Positions 8,228 to 17,596 of a DNA stretch of 64,000 nt are shown here, in pieces. The notes under the pieces are model-generated. The model did not search any database, was not told where the DNA came from, and worked only from the letters and a program-made list of their open reading frames with translations. The stretch spans positions 106,531 through 170,530 of the forward strand of contig JBLNDO010000023.1 in assembly GCA_050261675.1 (NCBI GenBank). The letters are read 5' to 3'. The number at the start of each line of letters is the position of its first letter. Position 1 is the first letter of the stretch. Origin of the DNA: DASUBN01 sp050261675. Its GTDB lineage: Bacteria; Pseudomonadota; Gammaproteobacteria; Natronospirales; REEB76. A program made the translations under genes and the position numbers.

Positions 8228-10141
8228 TCAGACACCGACGGCGGCAGGCACAACGGTCGTCGCAGGTGTTGGCCGCCGACCTGGCGGCGCATCCAGGAAG
8301 CTGCGGCACCATAATTCAAAAGAAATGAGGGTCCAAAGCTGCAGTCCAAGATCCCGGCCGCGTTCGTGGATCGCGAGCAACTGCTCGATATAGCGCGTAT
8401 CGAAGATCTCCCGCCGACGACTGGTATCCGATAACAGAAGCTCGCGGACGAACCCCGACAAGTGCCCGCGGAACCACAGCCCCAGCGGTGCAGCGAACCC
8501 GTGCTTCGGCTTGTCGATGATCTCGTCAGGAAGAATGCCGCGCATAGCCCGCTTGAAGATGCTCTTGGATTCACCGTCCCTCAGCCGCAATTCCGGCGGG
8601 ATAGTGGCGGCGAACTCCACCAGCTTGTGGTCCAGCAAGGGGACGCGGGCTTCCAGGGAGTGCGCCATGCTCATCCGGTCGACCTTGGTGAGTATGTCCA
8701 GCGGCAGATAGCTCTGCAGATCCCAGTGCTGGACGGCGGATAGCCAGTCGGCATCTGCACTCTGCAGGAACATCCGTGCGTCTCTCCAGGGATCGTCGGC
8801 CGCCATCAGGGCGGCGGGTTCCGGCCTGAACAGCCGGCTTCTCTGATCCCCTTTGAAAAGGGTGGAGGCGTCCAGATAGCGCTCCGGCCCCGAAAGTGCG
8901 ATGTGCCGCAGGAAATTGCGTCCCTTGGCGCCTTCGGGCAGCGCCTTTCCGACAAGCCCTAGCACGCGGCGCAGGGGGCCCGGTACATATTCGTAAAGCC
9001 GTTCCCGGCTCTCGACGCGGTACTTATCGTAGCCGGCGAACAATTCGTCGCCACCGTCGCCCGAGAGCACTACCTTGACCTCCTCCGCCGCAAGCTTGGA
9101 CACCATATAGGTCGGTATCGCGGAGGAATCGCCGAAGGGTTCGTCCAGGTGCCAGGCGATGCACTCCACCAGATCCTCGATACCGGGCTTGAGGATCAGT
9201 TCCGTGTGTTCGGTGCCGAACTGCCGCGCCACGCGCCTCGCCGAAGCGCTCTCGTCATAGCGCGATTCTTCGAAGCCGATGGAGAAGGTCTTGACGGGCC
9301 GTTCGCTGCGATGTGCCATGAATGCCACCACCGAGCTCGAATCCAGTCCTCCGCTCAGAAAGGCCCCGAGCGGCACATCGCTGACCAGGTGCAGCTCAAC
9401 TGACTCCTCCATCAGCTCGCGGAGGCGCTCCGCGAAATACTCCTCTCCATGCTCGCGGTCGGGCTCGAAGCTCACATCCCAGTACCGGCTTAACCGCCGA
9501 TGCCCGTCGATGCGCAGACTGAGTGTGTGCCCCGGCGGGAGCTTGTGTACGCCCTTGATGATGCTTTCCGTCCCGGGGGTAGAGAGGCTGGTGAATAGGT
9601 GATTGACGGCACCCCAGTTCAGGTCGCGCGGCACCTCCGGCAGTTGCAATAACGCCTTCAGTTCGGATGCGAAAATAAGGCGCCCCCCCGTTTCCGTGTA
9701 ATACAGCGGCTTGATCCCAAGCCGATCGCGGGCCAGGAAAAGGGTCATGCGGTGCTCGTCCCATATGGCGAAGCTGTACATGCCCCGCAGCCTGCTCACG
9801 CAGGATTCACCGTATTCCTCGTAGAGGTGCACCAGTGTCTCGGTGTCGGTGGCGGTGTAAAAGCGGTGACCTTGCCGCTCCAGGTCGGCGCGTAACTCCC
9901 GATAGTTGTAGATCTCGCCGTTCAGGACCACATGAATAGAGCCGTCCTCGTTGCGCACCGGTTGATGTCCGGTCTTGAGGTCGATGATGCTGAGGCGTCG
10001 CATGCCGAGCCCGGCACGTTCGTGCAGGTAGTATCCGGCATCGTCAGGTCCGCGATGCCGCATCGCCTCGCACATGGCTTCGATCTCGCGTGGGTACACC
10101 GCACGAGCGCCGTGGCTAAAGATGCCGGCTATCCCGCACAT
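8228..10141 (-). CDS. Asparagine synthase-type amidotransferase (copy 2, exosortase-cluster type)
   Basis: A 637-residue protein, full length for the family. It has nucleophile Cys2 (MCGIAGIF), MRHRGPDDAG at 27-36, LARDRLGIKPLYY near 137, PP-loop SGGLDSS at 263-269 and SGDGGDELFAGYDKYR near 365. AGGAG lies 9 nt before the ATG. The sequence style matches the amidotransferase 1 family seen in exosortase A-associated EPS clusters, although no exosortase occurs in this window. It is diverged from copy 1 at 709-2637, so the two probably act on different carboxylates. A sugar-carboxamide or aminoacyl-amide product is likelier than free asparagine, but this is inference from context. Confidence 0.9.
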   Translation of the reverse strand: MCGIAGIFSHGARAVYPREIEAMCEAMRHRGPDDAGYYLHERAGLGMRRLSIIDLKTGHQPVRNEDGSIHVVLNGEIYNYRELRADLERQGHRFYTATDTETLVHLYEEYGESCVSRLRGMYSFAIWDEHRMTLFLARDRLGIKPLYYTETGGRLIFASELKALLQLPEVPRDLNWGAVNHLFTSLSTPGTESIIKGVHKLPPGHTLSLRIDGHRRLSRYWDVSFEPDREHGEEYFAERLRELMEESVELHLVSDVPLGAFLSGGLDSSSVVAFMAHRSERPVKTFSIGFEESRYDESASARRVARQFGTEHTELILKPGIEDLVECIAWHLDEPFGDSSAIPTYMVSKLAAEEVKVVLSGDGGDELFAGYDKYRVESRERLYEYVPGPLRRVLGLVGKALPEGAKGRNFLRHIALSGPERYLDASTLFKGDQRSRLFRPEPAALMAADDPWRDARMFLQSADADWLSAVQHWDLQSYLPLDILTKVDRMSMAHSLEARVPLLDHKLVEFAATIPPELRLRDGESKSIFKRAMRGILPDEIIDKPKHGFAAPLGLWFRGHLSGFVRELLLSDTSRRREIFDTRYIEQLLAIHERGRDLGLQLWTLISFELWCRSFLDAPPGRRPTPATTVVPAAVGV

Positions 10142-10175
10142 TGCATATTGCTCCTTGAGGATCGTGACCTGCGGC

Positions 10176-11255
10176 TCAGGCCGCGTGATGCAGCCCGCAT
10201 CTTGCTGCGAAATCGAACACCCCGTTGACTTGGCAACTCATCACCGAAGGTGAAAACCGCCCGAAAGCGTCCAGGCAGGCGTTTTCCCACAATAGTCGCC
10301 GCGGAACGGTGAGTTGAGGGTGGGCGGGATCACGGTGTGCGCAGGTGGTGTAGCCGAACCGGTACCCCGCCCCTGCCGCCGCCGAGGCGACCGCCGCATC
10401 GAAACGGCCATCTGGATAGGCGAGATGCAATGGTGCCTCGCCCAGGTGTTCCGTGATTTCGCGCATCGATCCCTCGAGTTCTTCCGCCACCCTGCCCGCG
10501 CTTTCGTTGGTAAGCAGCGCATGGCTGCATGTGTGCGAGCCTGTGCGTATGCCCGCACGACGCATCTCGGCGAGCATGCTCCAGTCCATGGACCGCAGTT
10601 CCACCACCGTCGATTCCGGAAGCTCCACTTGGCGGCGCAACACTCGTATGATGCGGAGCAATTCCGCTTGGCCGAGCGTGCCGAACAAGGTGCGCATCAG
10701 TACCCGTGGATCCACTGAGCCCGCATCCAAGCCAGCCGGCGGGCTCGCTTGCGCCTCGTTGAGAACCGCTCGCAGCTGCCTGCGAGGGTCGCGCCAGGCG
10801 GAGACCGCCCTCGCCAACAGCAGATACAGCTCATCGTGGATCTGGAGGCGGGAGCTGCCCACGAGATCGGTGACCACGAAGACGACGGCCGGTATGCCCT
10901 TGCGCTTCAGCAGCGGGAAAGCCAGTTCGTAAACGTCCCGGTAGCCGTCGTCGAAGCTGATCAACGCTACCGGCTTCCCTCCGGCGCGATCGCCGCGCAA
11001 CCACCGGTCCATTTGATCAGGGTCAGCGTATGCATACTGCTGCCCAATCCAGTCGAGATGCTTCTCGAGTGTGGCCACGCTGATGAGCATGGAGGGCATG
11101 TACCCCCCAGAGTGGACGCGGAAGTCCTCCACCACCCGGTGATAACCGATGACGAGCGGCAAGGCCGGGCACCCTCGCCTCGCACCCAGCCAGCGCGCTA
11201 CGCCGGTACGCTGCAGCGCCACGGCCGCGGCCGCCTTGACCAGGCCCCGCATCAT
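10176..11255 (-). CDS. Polysaccharide deacetylase (NodB-like, CE4)
   Basis: A 359-residue protein with NodB homology motifs: VALISFDDGYRD near 95 (catalytic and metal Asp pair), RTGSHTCSHALLT near 235 (the H-x3-H metal site) and LAYPDGRFDAAVASAA near 285. It begins ATGATG, 22 nt after the flippase stop. Family members remove N- or O-acetyl groups from glycans. The length and N-terminal region fit the deacetylases found in exosortase-type EPS clusters. A free amine produced this way could be the acceptor for the aminoacyl group predicted from the neighbouring carrier-protein genes; that link is my inference. There is no clear cleavable signal peptide, so a cytoplasmic site is possible. Confidence 0.87.
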   Translation of the reverse strand: MMRGLVKAAAAVALQRTGVARWLGARRGCPALPLVIGYHRVVEDFRVHSGGYMPSMLISVATLEKHLDWIGQQYAYADPDQMDRWLRGDRAGGKPVALISFDDGYRDVYELAFPLLKRKGIPAVVFVVTDLVGSSRLQIHDELYLLLARAVSAWRDPRRQLRAVLNEAQASPPAGLDAGSVDPRVLMRTLFGTLGQAELLRIIRVLRRQVELPESTVVELRSMDWSMLAEMRRAGIRTGSHTCSHALLTNESAGRVAEELEGSMREITEHLGEAPLHLAYPDGRFDAAVASAAAGAGYRFGYTTCAHRDPAHPQLTVPRRLLWENACLDAFGRFSPSVMSCQVNGVFDFAARCGLHHAA

Positions 11256-11277
11256 GGCGTGTTGGCCACAGGGGGCA

Positions 11278-12777
11278 TCATGCGCGCCGGTTCCCGCCGG
11301 CCCATGTGCCGGTCACCTGCAGCCACTGCAGGATCGTGCGCCTCTCACCCGCACTCAACGGCCCACAGAACCACAGCAGCAAACCGTAACTCAATGCGTA
11401 CAGCGTTCCCAGAATAAGGAGCCCGGGCAGCGTCGGCAGCTGGAGGGCCGATTCCAGCAGCAGGCATGGCAATCCCGCGCCCGCTGCGATGGCGAGGATC
11501 GATAGGAGATTTCTCCAGGGCAGCACATGGGAGAATCCGCAGCGCAGGATGGCGGTGACGCGGGCGAGGGCCGCGCATTTTGCGACCGCCGTGGCGAGCA
11601 GGGTCACCGATACCGCACCCACAAGACCGAAGCGTGACAGCAGCGGAACGATGGCGAGAGCCACCACCGCGAGGCGTAACAGGTTGAGTACTACCAGGAA
11701 GCGGGTGTCGGCATGAACGCGAAGCACACTGTCGGTCATGATCGCGGCGAACAGCATGCTGAGGCTCCATAGCATGAAGAGCGGCGCGCTCGCCGCATAA
11801 TTCGAGGTAAAAAGCAGGACGATAAGCTTGTTCGCGGTCACCACCAGGACCCCCACCAGCGGTGCGAACAGGAGGGTCAGTTTGCGCGTGGTATCGAGCC
11901 AGAGATCCAGGGCTTCCTCGTTGCGGTTATCGCGCAGGTCCTCGCCCATCTTCACCATCATCACACTGCTGGTGGACGTCATCATGAACTCCACCAACGG
12001 GATCTGCAGGCAGCCCACGGAATAAATTGCGAACGTTGCGGCGTCAAAATGATAGGAAACCACGTACATGTGGAGGTTGTTCTGCAGCGTTTCGATGGAA
12101 ACCGCGAGCGCGAACGGCAGCGCATACGCCAGATGCTTTTTCATGAGCGTCGCATCGAACCGCAGACCTTCGGAAAACTCGCGACGCAGATAAAGCGCTA
12201 CGGCACCGAAGCGCACGGCTGCAAAGGCCAGAGCGCCGAGAAAAAGTGCCCCCAGGCTGCGAAACAGCAACGCGGGCAGGAGATAAAGCACCGACCGTAC
12301 CAGATCGGACAGCGCATAGGCCCCGAATGCGAAGAGATGACGCTTGCGGGTAATCATGACGATCTCGAAGACCGCCGTGACCAACATCAACAACAGGTAG
12401 GTACCGATCAGCGGTAGGTAGGTCACGAGTTGCGGATTTTTGAATCCGCGGCCTACCGCCTTCTCATTGATCCACAACAGCCCGAGACAGGCTAAACCTG
12501 AGAGCGCCAGCACCAGCACCGCATTCGTCACATATCCGCCGCGATCGGCAGGTGCACTGGGCAGGAAGTAGTACAGGCTCTCCGCCATGCCGAGTTGCCC
12601 AATTCCGTAAAGGGTGGTGTAGATCAGGAAAAGCTGCTTGTAGGTGCCGAACTCCGTCTGGCTGAAGATCCGTACCAGCACCACGGGTATGGCGAACGAA
12701 ACGACGAATCCGAGCGTCCGCCCGGACACGAGCATGAACGCGGGCCTGAACACCGACCCCGGCGTTTTCCCATCCAT
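11278..12777 (-). CDS. Wzx-type oligosaccharide flippase (MATE/MVF superfamily)
   Basis: A 499-residue, very hydrophobic protein with about 12-14 predicted membrane segments. It starts MDGKTPGSVFRPAFMLVSGRTLGF; the longer open frame from 12888 runs into the upstream gene and lacks a hydrophobic pattern. The stop of the upstream gene and this ATG share one base (TGATG), indicating coupling. The N-terminal pattern (SQTEFGTYKQLFLIYTT) is characteristic of polysaccharide biosynthesis flippases. It should move the undecaprenyl-linked EPS repeat unit across the inner membrane for the polymerase encoded at 19866-21197. Confidence 0.87.
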   Translation of the reverse strand: MDGKTPGSVFRPAFMLVSGRTLGFVVSFAIPVVLVRIFSQTEFGTYKQLFLIYTTLYGIGQLGMAESLYYFLPSAPADRGGYVTNAVLVLALSGLACLGLLWINEKAVGRGFKNPQLVTYLPLIGTYLLLMLVTAVFEIVMITRKRHLFAFGAYALSDLVRSVLYLLPALLFRSLGALFLGALAFAAVRFGAVALYLRREFSEGLRFDATLMKKHLAYALPFALAVSIETLQNNLHMYVVSYHFDAATFAIYSVGCLQIPLVEFMMTSTSSVMMVKMGEDLRDNRNEEALDLWLDTTRKLTLLFAPLVGVLVVTANKLIVLLFTSNYAASAPLFMLWSLSMLFAAIMTDSVLRVHADTRFLVVLNLLRLAVVALAIVPLLSRFGLVGAVSVTLLATAVAKCAALARVTAILRCGFSHVLPWRNLLSILAIAAGAGLPCLLLESALQLPTLPGLLILGTLYALSYGLLLWFCGPLSAGERRTILQWLQVTGTWAGGNRRA

Positions 12778-13976
12778 CACGGCTCCGGATACAGGAACTG
12801 CTGCGGCCAATGCACCACACGCTTGAGCCCGCGCCGGATATCCACCGCGCGACGGCAGAAAGTCCCTTCGACGCCCGGCGGGTAGCAATCGAACCTCACC
12901 AGGTCACGGCCACCCCGCGCCCACAGGAACTTATATTCCTCATCGCCGTGCAGGAGGTCATATTCGTCCGCGCCCTCTTCGAGGGCCCTCTGGATGCCGA
13001 AGGCCATGGCCACGAGCCCCACGCTGTGATTGCGGTAGGCGGGGTCGAAGCCCGACTGGTAGAAATAGAACGCCCTGCCATACCGGAATGCATAGAGCGA
13101 AGCTGCGGGCTTTCCGTCCAGGTTTAGCATGAACAAACGCAACCACCCGCGCTGCAGCGCGATACGGGTGAACGCATCGTGAAATTCCATGATGCCTTCC
13201 CCATCCAGGGCATCGGAGCCACGCCGGCCGGCCCAACGCAGGCGATGCAACCGGGCAAACAGCGGCAGGCATTCCCGGCGTTGTGCTTCGGAACGCACCT
13301 GCTGGAATTCAACCTGGAAGGACGCAGCCAGTCGCCGCAGCCTTCGGCGAACATTCTGCCGGTGTGCCGATCCGACGCCCGCGAGATACGAATCCCAACT
13401 ATGCCCGGCCAGGTCGAGATATGGACACACATCGGTGATGGCAAGGCTCGCGGCCCATCCTGCCTTCTGCAGCCGCGCGGCGACCCGGCTGGAGAACCTG
13501 GAGCCAGCTCTGACCTGCCTTAGCTCTAAAACACGTCCGCATCCGGCAAGGTGGTCTGCTACAGCCTCGAGGACATCTTCTTCCGTTCCGCGCCGGACGA
13601 TGAAATCCAGATAATCGGAACCCACCGCACCCATGCCCAGGAATTCCAGCGCCTCGAACGGCAGCAGTCGCTCAGGCTGGCGCGGCCTGACCACGAGTGG
13701 TGCGATCGCGAGCAACTGGCCGGCACGGCGCACTGTGAACAGATGGAGACGCCGTTCACCCGCCAGATGCTCCCACCAGGTGTGCAGCCACTCCCAGGTG
13801 AGGAACAGGCAATCGGCATAGCTATCCTGCAGGAGTTCATCCCACTCCCGCTGCATGAGCGCGAACCGGCTCGGATCCTCTATCCACTCCACCTCCAGGG
13901 CGTCCGGCGACACGGTCGCGAAGGTCGGGCGCGATCGAAGCAAGGGTGCGGGGGAACTGTTTGGATATAGCAGCAT
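12777..13976 (-). CDS. CelD/FemAB-like GNAT-fold acyltransferase
   Basis: A 399-residue protein with the two-lobed GNAT arrangement of the CelD/BcsL (GNAT_6) family: FLTWEWLHTWWEHLAG near 60, SAHRQNVRRRLRRLA near 205, and FYFYQSGFDPAYRNHSVG with DLLHGDEEYKFLWA in the C-terminal lobe. Relatives are common in EPS and cellulose loci, but their acyl donors are mostly unproven; FemAB-type enzymes use aminoacyl-tRNA. It sits between the second GNAT-like gene of the aminoacyl subcluster and the flippase, so it is a candidate for transferring an acyl or aminoacyl group to the repeat unit. A homologue with the same terminal YKF-W motif lies at 33100-34326. Confidence 0.75.
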   Translation of the reverse strand: MLLYPNSSPAPLLRSRPTFATVSPDALEVEWIEDPSRFALMQREWDELLQDSYADCLFLTWEWLHTWWEHLAGERRLHLFTVRRAGQLLAIAPLVVRPRQPERLLPFEALEFLGMGAVGSDYLDFIVRRGTEEDVLEAVADHLAGCGRVLELRQVRAGSRFSSRVAARLQKAGWAASLAITDVCPYLDLAGHSWDSYLAGVGSAHRQNVRRRLRRLAASFQVEFQQVRSEAQRRECLPLFARLHRLRWAGRRGSDALDGEGIMEFHDAFTRIALQRGWLRLFMLNLDGKPAASLYAFRYGRAFYFYQSGFDPAYRNHSVGLVAMAFGIQRALEEGADEYDLLHGDEEYKFLWARGGRDLVRFDCYPPGVEGTFCRRAVDIRRGLKRVVHWPQQFLYPEP

Positions 13977-14029
13977 GCTTGCGTCTCAACGGCCGGAGAC
14001 ACAGCGCTCCGGCGTGGCGTGCGGCGTTT

Positions 14030-15166
14030 TCAACCGAGTATGGAGCTGATCCACCATTCACCCTCAAGCCGGGTGAGGAAGGCCTCTCCCGCTTCGAGGG
14101 TGTGCAGGATATCCGCGTCCCGGGAATGCAGCATTAACCAGGCGTCCCCGGCGTGGTGGAAGAGGCAGGATTGTTCCGCGAGGTTGCGGAAAAGCGCCGG
14201 GTCCACCTGTCCGGTGACGGCGATAGCTCCCTGCTCCTTCGCCTCGTAAAACAGGTGGTCGAGGACGGCGTCGACTGAATCGCGGCCGGCGGCCAGTTGT
14301 GCCACTTCCACCACACCGTTCGGCCGCATGAAATACAGGTACCAACCCCGCACCCCGCCGGCGCCATCGCGCACGACTGTTTTGCGGAAACTTCCATAGC
14401 GGCTGTTCGTCGTGAGAGTCCGCATCAGCCAATCTGCGCCATGGGGTTCGTAGATCGGCTTGAGCGAGCGATCTCCGGTGAAATGCGGGAGGCTGTCGCA
14501 CAGAACTTGTGGGTCCAATTCTGCCGGGCTCGTACCCTCGGGTTCCTGCAGCCGGAGATAACTGCCTGAGATATGCGGCGCCACCAGATCCATGAACCGG
14601 CAAGCAGGCTCCAGGAGCCACGCCGCAGTTGTCGGCAGACCTCGGTTCTTCAGAAACGACAGGATATAGCGCCCCGGTTGCAGCGGCCGCGTCCAGCGCA
14701 AGCCATATAACAGGGAAGCATGCCCGCCGGCGCTCTCCCAGATGCGGCGCGAGACGTTGTTCACTTCCGCGAGCGACAGGTCCTGCGGGCCCGAAAAGAA
14801 ACGCTTCACCAGGTGGACCGCCGCCAGCGTGGCGCGCCGCCCGGGTTCGACCATGAAGCTGTGGGTGACTGCCGCGGTGATGCGCCGGCCCTTGAACCAC
14901 ATGGGGCGGGGCAGCACGCCGACGCAGCCGATCACCTCGCCGTCCGCCTCGAACACGAGCGAAGGCAGATCGTCCGTACGCCAAGGGTTGTCGAGCAGTA
15001 TCTTCTCCAGGTTCGCCTGCAGGCTGCGTTCCCGCCCGCGGTACTTGTCGCCGTACACACAGGAATGCAGGCGCACGATGCCGTGGATGTCGCGCGCTTC
15101 CAGTGGGCGCACGTACCCCGCGAGGTGGTCCTGGAGGCTCCAGGATTGGATGGGAGCGAGGATCAC
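14030..15166 (-). CDS. GNAT-like N-acyltransferase (EPS subcluster)
   Basis: A 378-residue protein. I chose the GTG at 15166 because AGGAGG lies about 5 nt upstream; an ATG at 15205 would overlap the ACP gene. The N-terminal half looks like a GNAT domain (VRPLEARDIHGIVRLH, then VFEADGEVIGCVGVLPRPMW and a V-x-P-x-x-R motif, SFMVEPGRRATLAAVHLVKR). The C-terminal half could be a second degenerate GNAT lobe (VRGWYLYFMRPNGVVEVAQL). It lies 25 nt after the carrier-protein gene, so transfer of the carrier-bound acyl group to a sugar amine is plausible, but no function is established. Confidence 0.7.
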   Translation of the reverse strand: MILAPIQSWSLQDHLAGYVRPLEARDIHGIVRLHSCVYGDKYRGRERSLQANLEKILLDNPWRTDDLPSLVFEADGEVIGCVGVLPRPMWFKGRRITAAVTHSFMVEPGRRATLAAVHLVKRFFSGPQDLSLAEVNNVSRRIWESAGGHASLLYGLRWTRPLQPGRYILSFLKNRGLPTTAAWLLEPACRFMDLVAPHISGSYLRLQEPEGTSPAELDPQVLCDSLPHFTGDRSLKPIYEPHGADWLMRTLTTNSRYGSFRKTVVRDGAGGVRGWYLYFMRPNGVVEVAQLAAGRDSVDAVLDHLFYEAKEQGAIAVTGQVDPALFRNLAEQSCLFHHAGDAWLMLHSRDADILHTLEAGEAFLTRLEGEWWISSILG

Positions 15167-15191
15167 GTTACCCTCCTCTGAGATCTGTGTC

Positions 15192-15503
15192 CTAGCGGCC
15201 CGCACGTCGTCCCCCGATGCCGCCCACGGGGCGTTGCACGCGCTCTCTCGCGCCGCCGCCCACAGCCAGCTTGGCGAGATGTTCCGCGATGCTCGCCGTG
15301 GTCCTGAATTTTTCCAAATCGATGTCCTCGAGTGTGAACTTGACGCCGAATTCCTTCTCGATGTGGAGAAGCATGTTCACGAACGTAAGCGAGTCCATGA
15401 CGCCGCTCTTGAGCAGGTCGACATCTGGGGAAGGCACCGGTAGTCCGAGCTTGTGCTCAAACAGCCGTTCCACCCTATTGAGCAATTGCGCGCCCGTAGT
15501 CAC
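15192..15503 (-). CDS. Acyl/peptidyl carrier protein
   Basis: A 103-residue carrier protein. The start is taken as GTG at 15503, preceded by an AGAGAG stretch; the ATG frame from 15566 adds an unlikely basic leader. The phosphopantetheine site is GVMDSLTF with Ser38, followed by FVNMLLHIEKEFGVKF (helix II) and EDIDLEKFRTTASIAEHL. A short basic tail follows. It overlaps the upstream GNAT gene by 29 nt and lies two genes downstream of the stand-alone adenylation enzyme, which probably loads it. It is therefore likely an aminoacyl carrier for a decoration pathway rather than the fatty-acid ACP. A phosphopantetheinyl transferase is not present in the window. Confidence 0.88.
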   Translation of the reverse strand: MTTGAQLLNRVERLFEHKLGLPVPSPDVDLLKSGVMDSLTFVNMLLHIEKEFGVKFTLEDIDLEKFRTTASIAEHLAKLAVGGGARERVQRPVGGIGGRRAGR

Positions 15504-16011
15504 TGTTTTTCTCTCTATGCTCGCTCGCCAATAAATCGAACCATAAGCGGTCGAACGGATTCCCATCTATGTAGTGGCAGCGGCGCTGGCGGCCGATGGG
15601 CCTGAAGTGCAGCCGCCTGAGCGCCCGAAGCGATGCGTAATTGCACTCCACCGCCCAGGCATTGATGCACTCCAGTCCGCATTCGTCGAAGCCGAGAGTC
15701 AGCATCGCCGCTGAGGCGCGGTGCGCGTAACCCTTCGCCGAATAACGCCTCTCGCCGAGTACGGTCCAGAGCACGCCGGTTCGGAAATCGGCATTCATGT
15801 TACTGAGACCGACGACGCCGATCGGCGCGTCGCCGTCGTCGGAGGTAAAAACCCGGATGGCGTGGGATGCCTTGTGCGCCATGACCTTGAGCGCCAAGGC
15901 TCCGATGCGCTGTTCACCGCCGAAGTCCAGCCACCGGTAATTGCGCTCCTCGCCCAGCCAGCCGGCGGCGAGGTCGATGAGGCGATCAGTGTGCAGGGGT
16001 ACCAGCTGCAT
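15475..16011 (-). CDS. GNAT family N-acetyltransferase (RimJ/RimL type)
   Basis: A 178-residue single-domain GNAT starting MQLVPLHTDRLIDLAAGW at 16011; it overlaps the adenylation gene by 26 nt and the carrier gene by 29 nt. Recognisable parts are PIGVVGLSNMNADFRTGVLW (beta strands 2-4), a weak acetyl-CoA loop (GYAHRASAAMLTLGFDECG), and NAWAVECNYASLRALRRLHF, the usual RimJ-like helix. Wedged between the adenylation enzyme and its carrier, it is a candidate acyltransferase that moves the carrier-bound aminoacyl group, or acetylates it, before attachment to an amino sugar. The loop lacks a clear QxxGxG/A motif, consistent with a donor other than acetyl-CoA, though that is weak evidence. Confidence 0.78.
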   Translation of the reverse strand: MQLVPLHTDRLIDLAAGWLGEERNYRWLDFGGEQRIGALALKVMAHKASHAIRVFTSDDGDAPIGVVGLSNMNADFRTGVLWTVLGERRYSAKGYAHRASAAMLTLGFDECGLECINAWAVECNYASLRALRRLHFRPIGRQRRCHYIDGNPFDRLWFDLLASEHREKNSDYGRAIAQ

Positions 16012-17596
16012 CTCGTATCCAGGTTTCCTTGAGCCTGCGTCGGTCGATCTTGCCGGCGGCGTTGCGGGGTAAGGCATCCAACGCCCACCATTGACTCGGA
16101 ATCATATATTCCGGAAGCATCCGGCTAAGGCGCGTGCGCAGGGCCGAGGTGGTGACTCCATCCCGGTCCTTGGGGACATAGGCACAGCACACCTTGTGAC
16201 CCTCGAAACTGTCTCCTGGGAGGGCGATCACCGCGCACTCGCGCAGTTCGTCCACGCTGTTGAGGGCCGTCTCGATCTCTCCGAGCTCGATGCGATAGCC
16301 CCGACTCTTGATTTGTGTGTCCTCGCGCCCGACGAAATAGATCAGCCCGTCTTCTCCCCGATAGGCCAAGTCGCCGGTCCGGTACACCCGCTTCGGCCTG
16401 CCGTCGGCATCCGTAATCGTCAGGAACGCTTTCACGGTGTGCTGCGGGTCGCGCCAGTAGCCTGCACTTAGGCCCGCCCCTGCGATGTACAGATCGCCGG
16501 TCTCCTGCGCCGGGAGGGGCTTGAATTCCCGGTCCAGCACCAGCAGTTCCTCCCCCTCGCAGGGGCGACCGATGGGAATCGGCGTTGTCTCATTCGGCGG
16601 AAAGCTGTCCACCGTGTAGTAGCTGCTGGCGATGGTCGCTTCAGTAGGGCCGTAAAGATTGGTGAAGGCCGCATGCGGCAGGCGCTTCATCCAATAGAGA
16701 AGCACCGACGTCGGCAACACCTCTCCGCACCAGAGCACGCGCCTGAGTTCGGGGAAATCGCAGGAGTCCACCACATCGAACTTCGCCATGTAGCTGAGCG
16801 CGGCAGGCACCGAAAACCATTGGGTGATTCCGGATGCCCGGATCCAGTCCGCCATGCGCTGCGGCAGCAGGTTGCACTCCGGCGGTACGAGGTGCAATTC
16901 CGCACCCGCGGCGAAACTGCCGAAGATGTCGAACATCGACAGGTCGAAAGACAGCGGCGGATGCCCGGAAAGCCGGTCGGATGCGTCGAGCCGGAAGTAA
17001 CGCTTCGCCCATTCGACGAAGGCAAGGACGTTGGCGTGACTGATGACTACGCCCTTGGGAGTACCCGTCGAGCCGGACGTGAACAGGATGTGTGCCGCAT
17101 CGGAACTCCTGTGCGAGCTGTTCACCGGCCCGGGCGGCATACCCTGGACGTCCGCGTGCCCGAATGCCGGCGATAGCTCGGCCGGCGCGCCGCCCCGCGG
17201 GTCAACCCAGCCGATGCGCGGACTGCCGCCCCCAGGCTGACCGAGCAACTCCATCAGCAGCGCGGCTGTGTCCCCGGCGGCGATCAGACAGCGCGGTTCG
17301 CAAGAGGCTACGATCTTCGCGAGGCGCGACACGGGCCCCGAAGGGTCCAGGGGCACGTAGAGGCAGCCCGCCTTGTAGATTCCCACCAGGCTCGCGATCG
17401 CCAGCGGCGATTTCGGCATCAGCAGGCACACCCGGTCACCCCGGGCGCACCCCTGCTCGCGTAGCGTGCGCGCCAGCCGGTTTGACCAGGTCTCCAGTTC
17501 GCCGTAGCTCAGACGTTCGTCCTGGAGGACCACGGCGGCCACATCGGCACGTTGCTGCGCCTGCTCGCTCACCCAGTCAGGCAGGAGTCGCGCCAT
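15986..17596 (-). CDS. Stand-alone amino-acid adenylation enzyme (AMP-binding)
   Basis: A 536-residue ANL-superfamily ligase with all core motifs: A3 LFTSGSTGTPKG (171-182), A5 NLYGPTEAT (313-321), A7 YRTGD, A8 GREDTQIKSRGYRIE, and A10 PRNAAGKIDRRRL with its catalytic Lys. Asp218 in LSFDLSMFDIF aligns by eye with Asp235 of PheA, which contacts the substrate alpha-amino group; DltA has a similar FDLS segment. This favours an amino acid over a fatty acid. The ATG at 17596 overlaps the LLM gene by 20 nt. The longer open frame (to 17980) is antisense-like leader. It presumably activates an amino acid and loads the carrier protein at 15192-15503. Exosortase-associated acyl-CoA ligases are the nearest alternative. 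Confidence 0.88.
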   Translation of the reverse strand: MARLLPDWVSEQAQQRADVAAVVLQDERLSYGELETWSNRLARTLREQGCARGDRVCLLMPKSPLAIASLVGIYKAGCLYVPLDPSGPVSRLAKIVASCEPRCLIAAGDTAALLMELLGQPGGGSPRIGWVDPRGGAPAELSPAFGHADVQGMPPGPVNSSHRSSDAAHILFTSGSTGTPKGVVISHANVLAFVEWAKRYFRLDASDRLSGHPPLSFDLSMFDIFGSFAAGAELHLVPPECNLLPQRMADWIRASGITQWFSVPAALSYMAKFDVVDSCDFPELRRVLWCGEVLPTSVLLYWMKRLPHAAFTNLYGPTEATIASSYYTVDSFPPNETTPIPIGRPCEGEELLVLDREFKPLPAQETGDLYIAGAGLSAGYWRDPQHTVKAFLTITDADGRPKRVYRTGDLAYRGEDGLIYFVGREDTQIKSRGYRIELGEIETALNSVDELRECAVIALPGDSFEGHKVCCAYVPKDRDGVTTSALRTRLSRMLPEYMIPSQWWALDALPRNAAGKIDRRRLKETWIRDAAGTPAH